The notes under the pieces are model-generated. The model was not told the origin of the DNA and ran no database searches. It saw nothing but the letters and a program-made list of their open reading frames with translations. From Methylobacterium sp. J-067 (GTDB lineage: Bacteria > Pseudomonadota > Alphaproteobacteria > Rhizobiales > Beijerinckiaceae), in NCBI RefSeq assembly GCF_022829465.1, contig NZ_JAKSXZ010000144.1:1-64000 (forward strand): DNA of 64,000 bases. Direction: 5' to 3'. Of the stretch, positions 33,620 through 43,932 are shown piece by piece; the stretch's first letter is position 1; each line of letters starts with the position of its first letter. Both the position numbers and the translations under genes were made by a program.

Positions 33620-34444
33620 ATGGCCCAGTTCAACCTGCCCAAGAACTCGCAGATCACGCAGGGCAAGTCCTGGCCGGCGCCGGCCGGTGCGAAGAACCTG
33701 CAGACCTTCCGGATCTACCGCTGGAACCCGGATGACGGGCAGAACCCGCGCGTCGACACCTATCTGGTCGACCGGGAGGATTGCGGGCCGATGGTGCTCG
33801 ACGCCCTGCTGTGGATCAAGAACAAGGTCGACTCGACCCTGGTCTTCCGCCGCTCCTGCCGCGAGGGCATCTGCGGCTCCTGCGCCATGAACATCGAGGG
33901 GCAGAACGCGCTCGCCTGCACGATGGGCATCGACGAGTGCAAGAGCCCCGACAACGCCCTGCCGATCCTGACCCGCAAGGACAAGGACGGCGCCATCCGC
34001 ATCTATCCGCTGCCGCACATGCCGGTGCTGAAGGATCTGGTGCCGGATCTCACGAACTTCTACGCGCAGCACGCGGCCATCGAGCCCTGGCTCCAGACCG
34101 ACACGCCCTCTCCCGAGAAGGAGTGGCGCCAGACGCCGGAGGACCGCGCCCGCCTCGACGGCCTCTACGAGTGCATCCTCTGCGCCTGCTGCTCGACCTC
34201 GTGCCCGAGCTACTGGTGGAACGGCGAGAAGTTCTTAGGCCCGGCGGCCCTGCTCCAGGCCTATCGCTGGCTGATCGATTCCCGCGACGAGAACACGGGC
34301 GCGCGCCTCGACAACCTGCACGATCCGTTCCGGCTGTACCGCTGCCACACGATCATGAACTGCGCCAACACCTGCCCGAAGAGCCTGAACCCGGCGAAGG
34401 CCATCGCCGAGATCAAGAAGATGATGGTCGAGCGCGAGGTCTGA
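33620..34444 (+). CDS. sdhB: Succinate dehydrogenase iron-sulfur subunit
   Basis: Carries electrons from FAD to ubiquinone through three clusters. 274 residues. The [2Fe-2S] site is SCREGICGSCAMNI with a later Cys in ACTMGID; the [4Fe-4S] and [3Fe-4S] ligands are in ECILCACCSTSCPSYWW and CHTIMNCANTCPKSLNP. All eleven Cys ligands appear present. It ends the operon; a GC stem-loop follows at 34460. Confidence 0.98.
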   Translation: MAQFNLPKNSQITQGKSWPAPAGAKNLQTFRIYRWNPDDGQNPRVDTYLVDREDCGPMVLDALLWIKNKVDSTLVFRRSCREGICGSCAMNIEGQNALACTMGIDECKSPDNALPILTRKDKDGAIRIYPLPHMPVLKDLVPDLTNFYAQHAAIEPWLQTDTPSPEKEWRQTPEDRARLDGLYECILCACCSTSCPSYWWNGEKFLGPAALLQAYRWLIDSRDENTGARLDNLHDPFRLYRCHTIMNCANTCPKSLNPAKAIAEIKKMMVEREV

Positions 34445-34459
34445 TCGACCGCGCCGACC

Positions 34460-34484
34460 CCCCGGCGCCCCTGCGGCGCCGGGG
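34460..34484 (+). terminator. GC stem-loop after sdhB
   Basis: CCCCGGCGCC (34460-34469) pairs perfectly with GGCGCCGGGG (34475-34484) over a five-base loop, 16 bases after the sdhB stop. It lacks a T run but its strength and place suggest the 3' end of the sdhCDAB transcript. Confidence 0.55.
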
Positions 34485-34631
34485 CAACACCGGGGCGAAA
34501 AGCCCGTAATTCGCCCCCCGACGCCCGAACGAGCCGGACCCCGCCTTGTGGCGAGCGCATTTCCCGCCGAGGCAGGCACGGGGCGCATGTCGGCGCCCGT
34601 CCGAGCCACCAGCCCGAGCCAAGTGGGACCG

Positions 34632-35228
34632 ATGCCGCGCCCGAGCCCCTCGTTGATCGCCGTCCTTTGCCTCAGCGCCGGCCTCGGCGCCTGCGCGTCG
34701 GACCGTTTTGAGGGACCGAAGACCCGCGCCCCCGGACCCCGCGCCGATTTCGAGGCGCCCGTCGCGGCGATCCCCTCCGGCACCGTCACCGCCGCCCCCC
34801 TCGCGCCCCCGCCGGGCGCCTCGGCGAGCCCCGACGCGCCGCCGCCGCCGCCGCCCCCCGGGCCCGTCGCCGGCCTGAACCCGAGTGCGCCTGCCGTCGT
34901 CGCGGAGCCGGTGACGCCGCCCCCGCCGCCGCCGCCAGTCACGACCACCGGCCGCGCCGCCGTCGTAGGCGGGTGGGATGCCCGTGACGCCACGGGCGCC
35001 AGCTGCCGCGTGACCCTGTCGAGCACGCCCTCCCTCGACCTCTACAAGGCCTCGACCTCCGGCTGTTCGAACAAGGAACTCGGCCGGGTCTCGGCCTGGG
35101 ATTACCGCGACGGCGAGGTCTATCTCTATCAGCCGGGCGGCAGCGTCGCGGCGCGCCTGCGCCAGGGCGGCGCGGGGCTTGACGGCGCGCTCACCAAGTC
35201 CGGCGCGTCCCTCGCCCTCAACCGGTAG
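34632..35228 (+). CDS. AprI/Inh-family metalloprotease inhibitor, lipoprotein
   Basis: 198 residues from the ATG at 34632. A signal peptide ends in the lipobox LGAC near residue 18. A long Pro/Ala-rich linker with two polyproline runs (about 60-115) leads to a C-terminal domain starting VVGGWDARDATGASCRV, with a second Cys in STSGCSNKEL and ending GASLALNR. That domain matches the eight-stranded Inh barrel, which blocks serralysin-type secreted proteases in the periplasm. No such protease is encoded nearby, so a broader periplasmic role is possible. Family call is from the W-x-L-x-Cys layout. Confidence 0.75.
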   Translation: MPRPSPSLIAVLCLSAGLGACASDRFEGPKTRAPGPRADFEAPVAAIPSGTVTAAPLAPPPGASASPDAPPPPPPPGPVAGLNPSAPAVVAEPVTPPPPPPPVTTTGRAAVVGGWDARDATGASCRVTLSSTPSLDLYKASTSGCSNKELGRVSAWDYRDGEVYLYQPGGSVAARLRQGGAGLDGALTKSGASLALNR

Positions 35229-35312
35229 TCGGCTGCTGTGGAGTCGCGGTCGCTTGGCCTGCGGCTCCCGGCCCTTACATGACGGGTCCTGCCAGAGAAC
35301 CCGTCGTACAGC

Positions 35313-37178
35313 ATGTTCCTCGATTGGCTCGAACGCCGGATCGACCCCTTCGCATCCTTCGATGAGACGCGGATGCCCCCGAAGTCGGTCACCGGCTTCG
35401 CGTGGTTCTACCTGCGCCCGATCCGGGGGGCGCTGGCGGCGCTCTTCGCCATCGCGGTGATCGCGGGCACGGTGGAGGCCTCCCTCTACCTCGTCATGCG
35501 CTGGTTCATTGACATGCTCGGCTCGGCCGACCGGGCCACGGTCCTGTCGGACCACGCGACGGGCATCGCCATCTCCCTCGCCCTCGTCGCGCTGGTGCGG
35601 CCGGTCTCGATCTGGGCGCACGAGGCGCTGTCGAACCAGCTCGTGGTGCCGCAATCCACCAACCAGATCCGCTGGCGGGCGCATCTCTACACGCTCGGGC
35701 ATTCGCTCTCGTACTTCCAGGCCGACTTCGCCGGGCGGCTCGCGAACCGCGTGGTGCAGGTCGGCCCGGCGGTGCGCGAACTCGCGGTCGTGTTCATCGA
35801 CACGCTGCTCTACGTCGCGATCTATGCCGTGACGGCGGTGGGGCTGTTCGGCTCGATCTCCCCCTGGCTCGCCCTGCCGGTGGTGCTCTGGATCCTCGCC
35901 TACGCCGCACTGACGCGGTGGTTCGTGCCCCGGGCGCGGGCGCGCTCGCACGCCACCGCCGACACCCGCTCGGTGCTGATCGGCCGCGTGGTGGACAGCT
36001 ACACCAACATCCTCACCGTGAAGCTCTTCGCCCGCGACCGGGAGGAGCGCGCGGCGGTGCGCGACGCGGTGCAGACCCACACCGACGCCTACCTGCACCA
36101 GTTCCGCCTTGTGACGGCGACGACGACCCTGCTCGGGATCCTCAACAGTGCCCTGCTGATCGCCACCGGCTGGGCCTGCCTCGCCCTGTGGCGGCAGGGC
36201 GGCATGACGACCGGCGAGGCCTCGGCCGGGCTCGCCCTGGTGCTGCGCCTCATCGCGATGTCGGGCTGGGTCATGCAGACCGTGCGCGGCGTGTTCGAGA
36301 ATGTCGGCGTCATCCAGGAGAGCATGCAGACGATCAGCCGTCCGCACGGCCTCGTCGATGCCCCCGGTGCGCGGGAACTCGCAGTGACGGGCGGCGAGAT
36401 CCGCTACGAGCAGGTCGGCTTCCATTACGGGCGGGGCGATGCCTCGATCATCGAGGATTTCTCCCTCACGATCCGGGCCGGCGAGCGCGTCGGGCTGGTG
36501 GGGGTGAGCGGCGCGGGCAAGTCGACCCTCGCGACGCTGCTGTTGCGCCTCTACGACGTGGAGAGCGGGCGCATCCTCATCGACGGGCAGGACATCGCGG
36601 GGGTCACGCAATCGTCCCTGCGGGAGGCGGTGGCGATGGTGAGCCAGGACACGTCCCTGCTGCACCGCTCCATCCGGGACAACATCGCCTACGGGCGCCC
36701 GAGCGCGACCGACGCGGAGGTGGATCAGGCCGCCCGGCTCGCCCACGCGGACAAGTTCATCGCCGACCTCGTGGATCACAAGGGCCGGCGGGGCTACGAG
36801 GCCCATGTGGGCGAGCGGGGGGTGAAGCTCTCGGGCGGGCAGCGCCAGCGCATCGCCATCTCCCGCGTGATCCTGAAGGACGCCCCGATCCTCATCCTCG
36901 ACGAGGCGACCTCGGCGCTGGACAGCCAGGTCGAGGCGGCGATCCAGGATTCCCTCGACACGCTGATGGCCGGCAAGACGGTGCTCGCCATCGCGCACCG
37001 GCTCTCGACCATCGCGGCGATGGACCGCCTCGTGGTGATCGAGGCGGGCCGGATCGTGGAGGAGGGGACGCACGCCCAACTCGTGGCGCAGGGCGGGGTC
37101 TATGCCGGGCTCTGGGCCCGGCAATCGGGCGGGTTCCTGCCCGACCGGACGGCGCCCTTCGAGGACGCCGCCGAGTAG
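35313..37178 (+). CDS. ABC transporter, fused permease and ATPase
   Basis: 621 residues, an exporter half-transporter working as a dimer in the inner membrane. Six helices lie in the first 320 residues. The ATPase has Walker A GVSGAGKST near 410, Q-loop MVSQDTSLLHRS, signature LSGGQRQR near 515, Walker B ILILDEATSALDSQ and the switch His in AIAHRLSTI. The domain layout resembles multidrug/lipid exporters of the MsbA type. No partner half-transporter is adjacent, so a homodimer is likely. It ends five bases from the convergent chemoreceptor gene. The substrate is unknown. Confidence 0.95.
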   Translation: MFLDWLERRIDPFASFDETRMPPKSVTGFAWFYLRPIRGALAALFAIAVIAGTVEASLYLVMRWFIDMLGSADRATVLSDHATGIAISLALVALVRPVSIWAHEALSNQLVVPQSTNQIRWRAHLYTLGHSLSYFQADFAGRLANRVVQVGPAVRELAVVFIDTLLYVAIYAVTAVGLFGSISPWLALPVVLWILAYAALTRWFVPRARARSHATADTRSVLIGRVVDSYTNILTVKLFARDREERAAVRDAVQTHTDAYLHQFRLVTATTTLLGILNSALLIATGWACLALWRQGGMTTGEASAGLALVLRLIAMSGWVMQTVRGVFENVGVIQESMQTISRPHGLVDAPGARELAVTGGEIRYEQVGFHYGRGDASIIEDFSLTIRAGERVGLVGVSGAGKSTLATLLLRLYDVESGRILIDGQDIAGVTQSSLREAVAMVSQDTSLLHRSIRDNIAYGRPSATDAEVDQAARLAHADKFIADLVDHKGRRGYEAHVGERGVKLSGGQRQRIAISRVILKDAPILILDEATSALDSQVEAAIQDSLDTLMAGKTVLAIAHRLSTIAAMDRLVVIEAGRIVEEGTHAQLVAQGGVYAGLWARQSGGFLPDRTAPFEDAAE

Positions 37179-37182
37179 GGTC

Positions 37183-39156
37183 TCAGGCCGCCCGCACGCC
37201 GTGGAGGAAGCCTTCCACCTCGGCGCGCAGGGCCTCGGCCTGACGGGCCAGTTCCTCGGAGGCCGCGAAGACCTGCCCGGCCGCCGCGCCCGTGCCGGAG
37301 ACGGCGTTCGAGACCACGGCGATGCTTGAGCCGACCTCCGAGGTGCCCTGCGAGGCTTGGCTGACCGCCGAGACGATCTCGCGGGTCGCCGCGCCCTGCT
37401 GGTCCACCGCCGTGGCGATGGCCGAAGCCGCGCGGTTGATGTCGTGGATCGTCCCCACGATGCCGCCGATCCCCGTGACCGCCTTCGCGGTGGTCGCCTG
37501 GATGCCGGCGATCTGCGCCGAGATCTCGTCCGTGGCGCGGCTCGTCTGCGCGGCGAGCGCCTTCACCTCGGAGGCGACGACGGCGAAGCCACGCCCCGCC
37601 TCGCCGGCCCGCGCCGCCTCGATGGTGGCGTTGAGGGCGAGGAGGTTCGTCTGCGAGGCGATGCCGGCGATGAGCGCGACGATCTCGTCGATGCGGCCCA
37701 CCATCTCCTTCAGTTCGCTCACCGTGGCGGCGGAGGCCTGCGTCTCCTGAACCGCCGCCGTGGATTGGGAGAGGGAGTGATCCACCTGCCGGGCGATCTC
37801 CTGCACCGACGCGCCGAGCTCTTCGGCCGCGCCCGCCACGGAGGTGACGTTCGAGCCCGCCTGATGCGCCGCGACGGCGACGGCTTCCGCCCGCGCCGAG
37901 GTGTCGTCGGCGGTCTGCGAGAGGTGCTGGGCGGTGGCCTGCAACTCGGTGGCGGCGGAGGAGACGATGCCGACGATGGAGCCGACGCTGCCCTCGAAGC
38001 CATGGATGAGCGCGCTCATCCGCTCGGCCTGGCGCATCTTCTCCAGGGTGTCGGCCTCCTTCTCGGCCGTCATGGCGCGCTGGCTGACCAGCCCATCGCG
38101 GAAATACGCCACCGAGCGGGCCATGTCGCCGATGGCGTCGCCCCGTTCGAGGGAGGGCACTTCGCGGTCGAGGCGGCCGGCGGCGATCTCGCCCATCGCG
38201 TCGTTCAGCTGCGCCACCGGGGTGCCGATATGGCGGGACAGGGCGTAGGCGGCGGCCATCGCGGCGGCGGCGACGGCCAGCAGGACCGCGCCGAGGGTGT
38301 AGACCGCGCGGTCGCGGGCGGCGAGGAGGTCGGTGACGTCGAGGGCGACCTCCAGCGTGCCGATAGCCTTGCCAGAATAGTTGCGCAGCGGCGCGGCCAG
38401 CACCGCGACGGGGCGCCCGCCGATCTCGCTCATGCGCGGCGCGATCGGCCCGCCCATCGCCTCGCGCTGCGCGTCCTGCGGCAGCAACGACTTCTGCGCG
38501 AAGGTGGCGCCCAGCGTCTGCACGCCGTTCTCGCCCACGAGATGCATCGCGATGTCGACCCCGACCCGGCGCTTCAGGGCGGCGAGGAAGTCGGGCCCCA
38601 GGGCCGCGCCCACGTCGGCGACGCCCACGAACCGGCCCTCGACCGTCATCGGGACGACGGCGAAGATGCTGACGCTGTCGCGGCCGGGCTCGATGCCGGT
38701 CTGCGTGCCGCGCGCCTGGATCACGTCCCGCACCATGGCGCGGCGATTGAGCACTTCGTCGCCGAACTTGTCCGGCGCATGCGAGCGGGCGAAGGCCTTC
38801 CCGTCCGCCCCGTGCAGGGTGACGAGGCCGAGATCGAGCTTCTTCATCTCGGGATAGAGCGGGGCGAGACGGGCGAGGGCGTCGGCCCGGTCGCCCCGGG
38901 CGAAGGCGTCGGCCACGCCCCGGTCGTTGGCGATGGCGAAGGCGGCGGTGAGCGCCCGCTGACCCTGCTCGGCCATGGCCTCCGAGACGGCGTTGTAGCG
39001 CCGCAGGAGACTCGCGCCGATGGCGCTGTCGCTCGCCGAGACCTGGGCGCGGTAGCTGACCACGCCGACCACCGCCGCAGAGCCGAGAGACAGGCCCAGC
39101 ATCGCGACCGTCAGCTTCGCGCCAATGGATTTCAGTCCGCTCTTCAACAACGACAC
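37183..39156 (-). CDS. Methyl-accepting chemotaxis protein
   Basis: 657 residues from GTG at 39156, with GGGGAAG at a good distance; longer in-frame starts translate to implausible basic text. Helix 1 is at about 14-36, a periplasmic single-Cache-like sensor at 37-283, helix 2 at 284-306, then HAMP to about 360 and the signalling domain to the end. The hairpin tip reads IVALIAGIASQTNLLALNAT followed by IEAARAGEAGRGFAVVA, the CheA/CheW-binding region. No CheB/CheR pentapeptide tail. No che genes nearby; the ligand is unknown. Confidence 0.95.
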   Translation of the reverse strand: MSLLKSGLKSIGAKLTVAMLGLSLGSAAVVGVVSYRAQVSASDSAIGASLLRRYNAVSEAMAEQGQRALTAAFAIANDRGVADAFARGDRADALARLAPLYPEMKKLDLGLVTLHGADGKAFARSHAPDKFGDEVLNRRAMVRDVIQARGTQTGIEPGRDSVSIFAVVPMTVEGRFVGVADVGAALGPDFLAALKRRVGVDIAMHLVGENGVQTLGATFAQKSLLPQDAQREAMGGPIAPRMSEIGGRPVAVLAAPLRNYSGKAIGTLEVALDVTDLLAARDRAVYTLGAVLLAVAAAAMAAAYALSRHIGTPVAQLNDAMGEIAAGRLDREVPSLERGDAIGDMARSVAYFRDGLVSQRAMTAEKEADTLEKMRQAERMSALIHGFEGSVGSIVGIVSSAATELQATAQHLSQTADDTSARAEAVAVAAHQAGSNVTSVAGAAEELGASVQEIARQVDHSLSQSTAAVQETQASAATVSELKEMVGRIDEIVALIAGIASQTNLLALNATIEAARAGEAGRGFAVVASEVKALAAQTSRATDEISAQIAGIQATTAKAVTGIGGIVGTIHDINRAASAIATAVDQQGAATREIVSAVSQASQGTSEVGSSIAVVSNAVSGTGAAAGQVFAASEELARQAEALRAEVEGFLHGVRAA

Positions 39157-39471
39157 GCGACTTCCCCAAGCACAACTTGCACGAAATTTTGAATTATCAT
39201 GCCGTGTCCTGATTAACGCGCAGCTAACGTTTGGGGCAGTCGTGTGTTTCTTGATCTTGCTGGACGTTCGTCTTCGCAGGCGGGCCGGCCGGGCGGCGCT
39301 TGTCACACTTTGCGCACTTCCTCGCGGGTTTGGCTTGGCCATTGGTCCGGGGCGCTTGACTTGAGGCGACGGCCGGTCGCATTGCACAGTTTAGAACCAT
39401 AATGCTGTGGTCCCGGCGGCCGCCTTCCGGCGGAACCGACCCGTGACACACGACCTCGGAGTGCTGAGCCC
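39157..39471. other. Divergent intergenic region, chemoreceptor / petABC
   Basis: 315 bases with no convincing gene. The part near 39186-39260 is AT-richer than the genome and should hold promoters in both directions. A TTTAGAA heptamer at 39390-39396 lacks a recognisable second half. No terminator or strong repeat seen. Confidence 0.5.
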
Positions 39472-40041
39472 TTGGCGAACACAACCGCCGCTCCCGCCGA
39501 TGCGTCCCACGACGGCAGCCGTCGTGATTTTCTGTTCCTCGCAACGGGGGCGGGCCTCGCCGTCGGCGCCGCCGCCGTCGCGTGGCCCTTCGTCTCCTCC
39601 ATGGCGCCCGATGCCGACGTGATCGCGGCCGGTGCCCCGATCGAGGTGGACCTGACGCCGATCCAGGACGGGCAGATCGTCAACGTCTTCTGGCGGGGCA
39701 AGCTGATCTTCGTGCGCAAGCTGACCTCGAAGGAGGTCACGGACATGAAGGGCGTGCCGCTCTCGGCCATGATCGAGCCCGCCGCCTTCGATTCGCGGGT
39801 GAAGAACGGCCACGACCAGTGGCTGGTGGTCTACGGCAACTGCACGCACCTGGGCTGCGTGCCGATCGGCCACCAGGGTAACTTCGAGGGCTGGGCCTGC
39901 CCGTGCCACGGCTCCCAGTTCGACGCCGTGGGCCGCGTCCGCCGCGGGCCCGCGCCGATCAATCTTCCCATTCCGCCCTACGCCTTCCAGACGGACACCA
40001 AGATCCGCATTGGCGAACAGGGCGGGAAGGGCGAGGCCTGA
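39472..40041 (+). CDS. petA: Ubiquinol-cytochrome c reductase iron-sulfur (Rieske) subunit
   Basis: 189 residues; carries electrons from ubiquinol to cytochrome c1 in the bc1 complex. The start is TTG at 39472, chosen because the following text (ANTTAAPADASHDGSRRDFL) matches the family's N-terminus and there is no ATG or GTG in a fitting place. A Tat-type SRRDFLFLATG precedes a single anchor helix. Cluster-binding loops CTHLGC and CPCHGS are intact. First gene of petABC, followed by petB after 14 bases. Confidence 0.95.
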   Translation: MANTTAAPADASHDGSRRDFLFLATGAGLAVGAAAVAWPFVSSMAPDADVIAAGAPIEVDLTPIQDGQIVNVFWRGKLIFVRKLTSKEVTDMKGVPLSAMIEPAAFDSRVKNGHDQWLVVYGNCTHLGCVPIGHQGNFEGWACPCHGSQFDAVGRVRRGPAPINLPIPPYAFQTDTKIRIGEQGGKGEA

Positions 40042-40055
40042 GGACAGAGGCAGAC

Positions 40056-41342
40056 ATGAGCGGTACCGCCAGCACCTACGTCCCGAAGAGCCGCGTCGCC
40101 AAATGGTTCGAATCGCGGCTGCCGATCGTCGGCCTCGTCCACTCGTCGTTCATCGCGTATCCGGTGCCCCGGAACCTGAACTACTTCTGGACCTTCGGCG
40201 CCATCCTCGCCGCCTTCCTCGGCATCCAGATCATCACCGGCGTCTGGCTGGCGATGCATTACGAGCCGTCCGCGACCGGAGCCTTCAACTCCGTCGAGAA
40301 GATCATGCGCGACGTGAACTACGGCTGGCTGCTGCGCTACGCGCACGCCAACGGCGCGTCGATGTTCTTCGTGGCGGTCTACGTCCACATGTTCCGGGCG
40401 CTCTATTACGGGTCGTACAAGGCCCCGCGTGAAGTGCTCTACATCCTCGGCGTCATCATCTACCTGCTGATGATGGCCACGGCCTTCCTCGGCTACACCC
40501 TGCCGTGGGGCCAGATGAGCTTCTGGGGCGCCACCGTCATCACCAACATCCTGGCGGCGATCCCGGTGGTCGGCGATACGATCCAGAGCCTGCTCTGGGG
40601 CGGCTACTCCGTCGGCAACCCGACCGTGAACCGCTTCTTCTCCCTCCACTACCTGCTGCCCTGGATGATCGCGGGCGTCGTCGTCCTGCACGTCTGGGCG
40701 CTGCACGTGACGGGGCAGAACAACCCGGCCGGCATCCCGATCAAGTCGGGCAAGGACGCAGTGCCCTTCACCCCCTACGCGACGGTGAAGGACGTGTTCG
40801 CCACCGTGGTGTTCATGATCCTGTTCGCGTGGTTCCTGTTCTTCATGCCGAACTACCTCGGCCATGCGGACAACTACATCCAGGCGAACCCGGCGGTGAC
40901 GCCCGCGCACATCGTGCCGGAATGGTACTTCCTGCCGTTCTACGCGATCCTGCGCGCGGTGCCGGACAAGCTCGGCGGCGTCATCCTGATGTTCTCGGCG
41001 GTGATCATCCTGGCCTTCGCGCCCTGGCTGGACACGTCGCGTATCCGCTCGTGCAACTACCGGCCGATCTACCGGCAGTTCATGTGGGTGTTCCTGGGCG
41101 TGTGCTTCTTACTCGGCTGGCTCGGCTCGCAGCCCCCGGAAGGCGGCTACGTGATCGCTTCCCAGATCTGCACCGCCTACTACTTCGCGCACTTCCTGCT
41201 GGTGATGCCGCTCTGCGGCCTGTTCGAGACGCCCAAGCCGTTGCCTGGTTCGATCGTCGAGAGCGTCACCGGTCCGGGCCGGCAGATCTCGGGGGCAGGC
41301 ATGCCGGCGGGCGCCGCGGCGGCGCCGCAGGTCAAGGGCTGA
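40056..41342 (+). CDS. petB: Cytochrome b of the bc1 complex
   Basis: 428 residues from the ATG at 40056. Eight helices carrying haems bL and bH: His pairs lie in RYAHANGASMFF with VYVHMFRALYY, and in SLHYLLPW with VVLHVWALHVTG. The Qo-site motif is VPEWYFLPFY. The C-terminus has an Ala/Gly tail (GAGMPAGAAAAPQ). In the inner membrane with PetA and PetC. Fourteen bases separate it from petC. Full length. Confidence 0.98.
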   Translation: MSGTASTYVPKSRVAKWFESRLPIVGLVHSSFIAYPVPRNLNYFWTFGAILAAFLGIQIITGVWLAMHYEPSATGAFNSVEKIMRDVNYGWLLRYAHANGASMFFVAVYVHMFRALYYGSYKAPREVLYILGVIIYLLMMATAFLGYTLPWGQMSFWGATVITNILAAIPVVGDTIQSLLWGGYSVGNPTVNRFFSLHYLLPWMIAGVVVLHVWALHVTGQNNPAGIPIKSGKDAVPFTPYATVKDVFATVVFMILFAWFLFFMPNYLGHADNYIQANPAVTPAHIVPEWYFLPFYAILRAVPDKLGGVILMFSAVIILAFAPWLDTSRIRSCNYRPIYRQFMWVFLGVCFLLGWLGSQPPEGGYVIASQICTAYYFAHFLLVMPLCGLFETPKPLPGSIVESVTGPGRQISGAGMPAGAAAAPQVKG

Positions 41343-41356
41343 AGGACGACGACTCG

Positions 41357-42265
41357 ATGGCCATGACCCGCGTCCTCTCCACGACCCTCGCCGCCGCGAT
41401 GGCGGCCCTTCTCCTCGGCGCGCCTGCGCGGGCCGAGGATGCCCATGGCGGCCCGGTGCCGCCGCGGGTGAACTGGAGCTTCGCCGGCATGTTCGGCCGC
41501 TTCGATGAGGCGCAGCTGCAGCGTGGCTTCCAGGTCTACAAGGAAGTCTGCTCCGCCTGTCACTCGATGAAGCTCGTCTCCTTCCGCAACCTCACGCAGG
41601 AAGGCGGCCCGCACTTCTCGGCCTCGCAAGTGAAGGCGCTGGCCGCCACCTATCAGGTGAAGGACGGCCCGAACGATTCGGGTGACATGTTCGAGCGGCC
41701 CGGCCGCCCGGCGGATACCTTCCCGCCGCCCTTCCCGAACGATCAGGCCGCCGCCGCCGCGAACGGCGGCAAGGCGCCGCCGGACTTCTCGGTGATCGCC
41801 AAGGCGCGGACCTTCTCGCGCGGCAACCTGACCTTCCTCTATGACTGGCTGCCCTTCGTCGGCTACACGGAGCAGGGGCCGGATTACATCCACGGCCTCA
41901 TCAACGGCTACAAGGATGCCCCGAAGGACTTCGCCCTTCCCGAGGGTGGCCACTACAATCTCTATTATCCGGGCCACATCATCGCGATGCCGCCGCCCAT
42001 CTCGGACGGGCAGGTCACCTACCCGAAGGACGACAAGGGCCAGCCGGTCGTCCCGGAGACGACGGAGCAGTACGGCAAGGATGTCGGCGCCTTCCTGATG
42101 TGGGCTGCCGAGCCGCACATGATGGACCGCAAGGCCCTCGGCTTCCGGGTGATCCTGTTCCTCATCATCCTGTCCGGCCTTCTCTACTACGTGAAGAAGA
42201 AGGTCTGGGCGGATGTCGGCGGCGAGGTCCACGGCCTCCAGCCGGAACTGCACAAGGCCTGGTAA
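41357..42265 (+). CDS. petC: Cytochrome c1 of the bc1 complex
   Basis: 302 residues. Signal peptide ends GAPARAED. The covalent haem site is CSACH near residue 62; the axial Met is in IAMPPPISDG near 215. A C-terminal anchor helix at about 262-280 (FRVILFLIILSGLLYYVKKK) holds the domain in the periplasm. It delivers electrons to soluble cytochrome c. Start at 41357 (MAMTRV) or 41363. It ends the operon before a strong terminator. Confidence 0.97.
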   Translation: MAMTRVLSTTLAAAMAALLLGAPARAEDAHGGPVPPRVNWSFAGMFGRFDEAQLQRGFQVYKEVCSACHSMKLVSFRNLTQEGGPHFSASQVKALAATYQVKDGPNDSGDMFERPGRPADTFPPPFPNDQAAAAANGGKAPPDFSVIAKARTFSRGNLTFLYDWLPFVGYTEQGPDYIHGLINGYKDAPKDFALPEGGHYNLYYPGHIIAMPPPISDGQVTYPKDDKGQPVVPETTEQYGKDVGAFLMWAAEPHMMDRKALGFRVILFLIILSGLLYYVKKKVWADVGGEVHGLQPELHKAW

Positions 42266-42291
42266 GCCGGCCACCTTGCACGGACAATGCG

Positions 42292-42321
42292 GGCCTCCCC
42301 TCGGGGAGGCCTGTCTTTTTT
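42292..42321 (+). terminator. Rho-independent terminator of petABC
   Basis: GGCCTCCC (42292-42299) pairs with GGGAGGCC (42304-42311) around CTCG, followed by TGTC and a six-T run (42316-42321). It is the clearest intrinsic terminator in the window. Confidence 0.92.
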
Positions 42322-42373
42322 GGGCGGCAGGGGCGTGCTACCGGCCCTCGAACGACAAGACAGGGCATCGGGC

Positions 42374-43249
<876 letters not shown>

Positions 43250-43334
43250 GGCCGGCGCGCGATTTCCCTTTCGCGACAGGTCATCTAGAAGCAGCCGGCG
43301 GCGCCATCGCTGCCTTCACCAACACGCGGACACA

Positions 43335-43922
43335 ATGCGCAGCGCGAGCATCAGCCGGACAACCGCCGAGACCGACGTCTCGGTGAGCGTCGCCCTCGAC
43401 GGCACCGGCAAGGCGACGATCGCCACCGGCATCGGCTTCCTCGACCACATGCTCGAACTGCTCGCGCGGCACGCCCTGTTCGACCTCGATATCAAGGTCG
43501 CGGGCGACCTGCACGTCGATCAGCACCATTCCGCCGAGGACTGCGGCATCGCCTTGGGCCAAGCCTTCGCCAAGGCGTTGGGCGACAAGCGCGGCGTGAC
43601 CCGCTACGCCGACATCCACCTGCCGATGGACGAGACCCTGAGCCGCGTCTGCGTCGACATCTCCGGCCGCCCCTTCCTCGTGTTCCGCACGCAGTTCCGG
43701 GTGGAGAAGATCGGCGCCTTCGACACCGAACTCGTCCGCGAGTGGTTCCAGGCCTTCGCGATGAATGCCGGGCTGACCCTGCACGTCGAGACGCTCTACG
43801 GCGAGAACGCGCACCATATCGCGGAGAGCCTGTTCAAGGGGCTGGCCCGCGCCTTGCGGGCGGCGGTGGCGGTCGATCCCCGCGAGGAAGGCCGGGTGCC
43901 CTCGACCAAGGGCACGCTGTAG
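43335..43922 (+). CDS. hisB: Imidazoleglycerol-phosphate dehydratase
   Basis: 195 residues; sixth step of histidine synthesis. Mn-binding repeats are intact: GIGFLDHMLELLARH, DQHHSAEDCGIALG and ENAHHIAESLFKGLARAL. It is the monofunctional form without the phosphatase domain of enteric HisB. It begins the his cluster hisB-DUF2628-hisH-hisA-DUF29-hisF on the plus strand. Confidence 0.98.
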   Translation: MRSASISRTTAETDVSVSVALDGTGKATIATGIGFLDHMLELLARHALFDLDIKVAGDLHVDQHHSAEDCGIALGQAFAKALGDKRGVTRYADIHLPMDETLSRVCVDISGRPFLVFRTQFRVEKIGAFDTELVREWFQAFAMNAGLTLHVETLYGENAHHIAESLFKGLARALRAAVAVDPREEGRVPSTKGTL

Positions 43923-43932
43923 GACACGCCCG

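Noticed and set aside
34413..37124. Long minus-strand frame opposite the lipoprotein and ABC exporter genes
   Set aside because: Shadow of well-identified plus-strand genes; no recognisable domain.
39390..39396. TTTAGAA upstream of petA as an Irr site
   Set aside because: The second half of the palindrome does not match; a lone heptamer is weak evidence.
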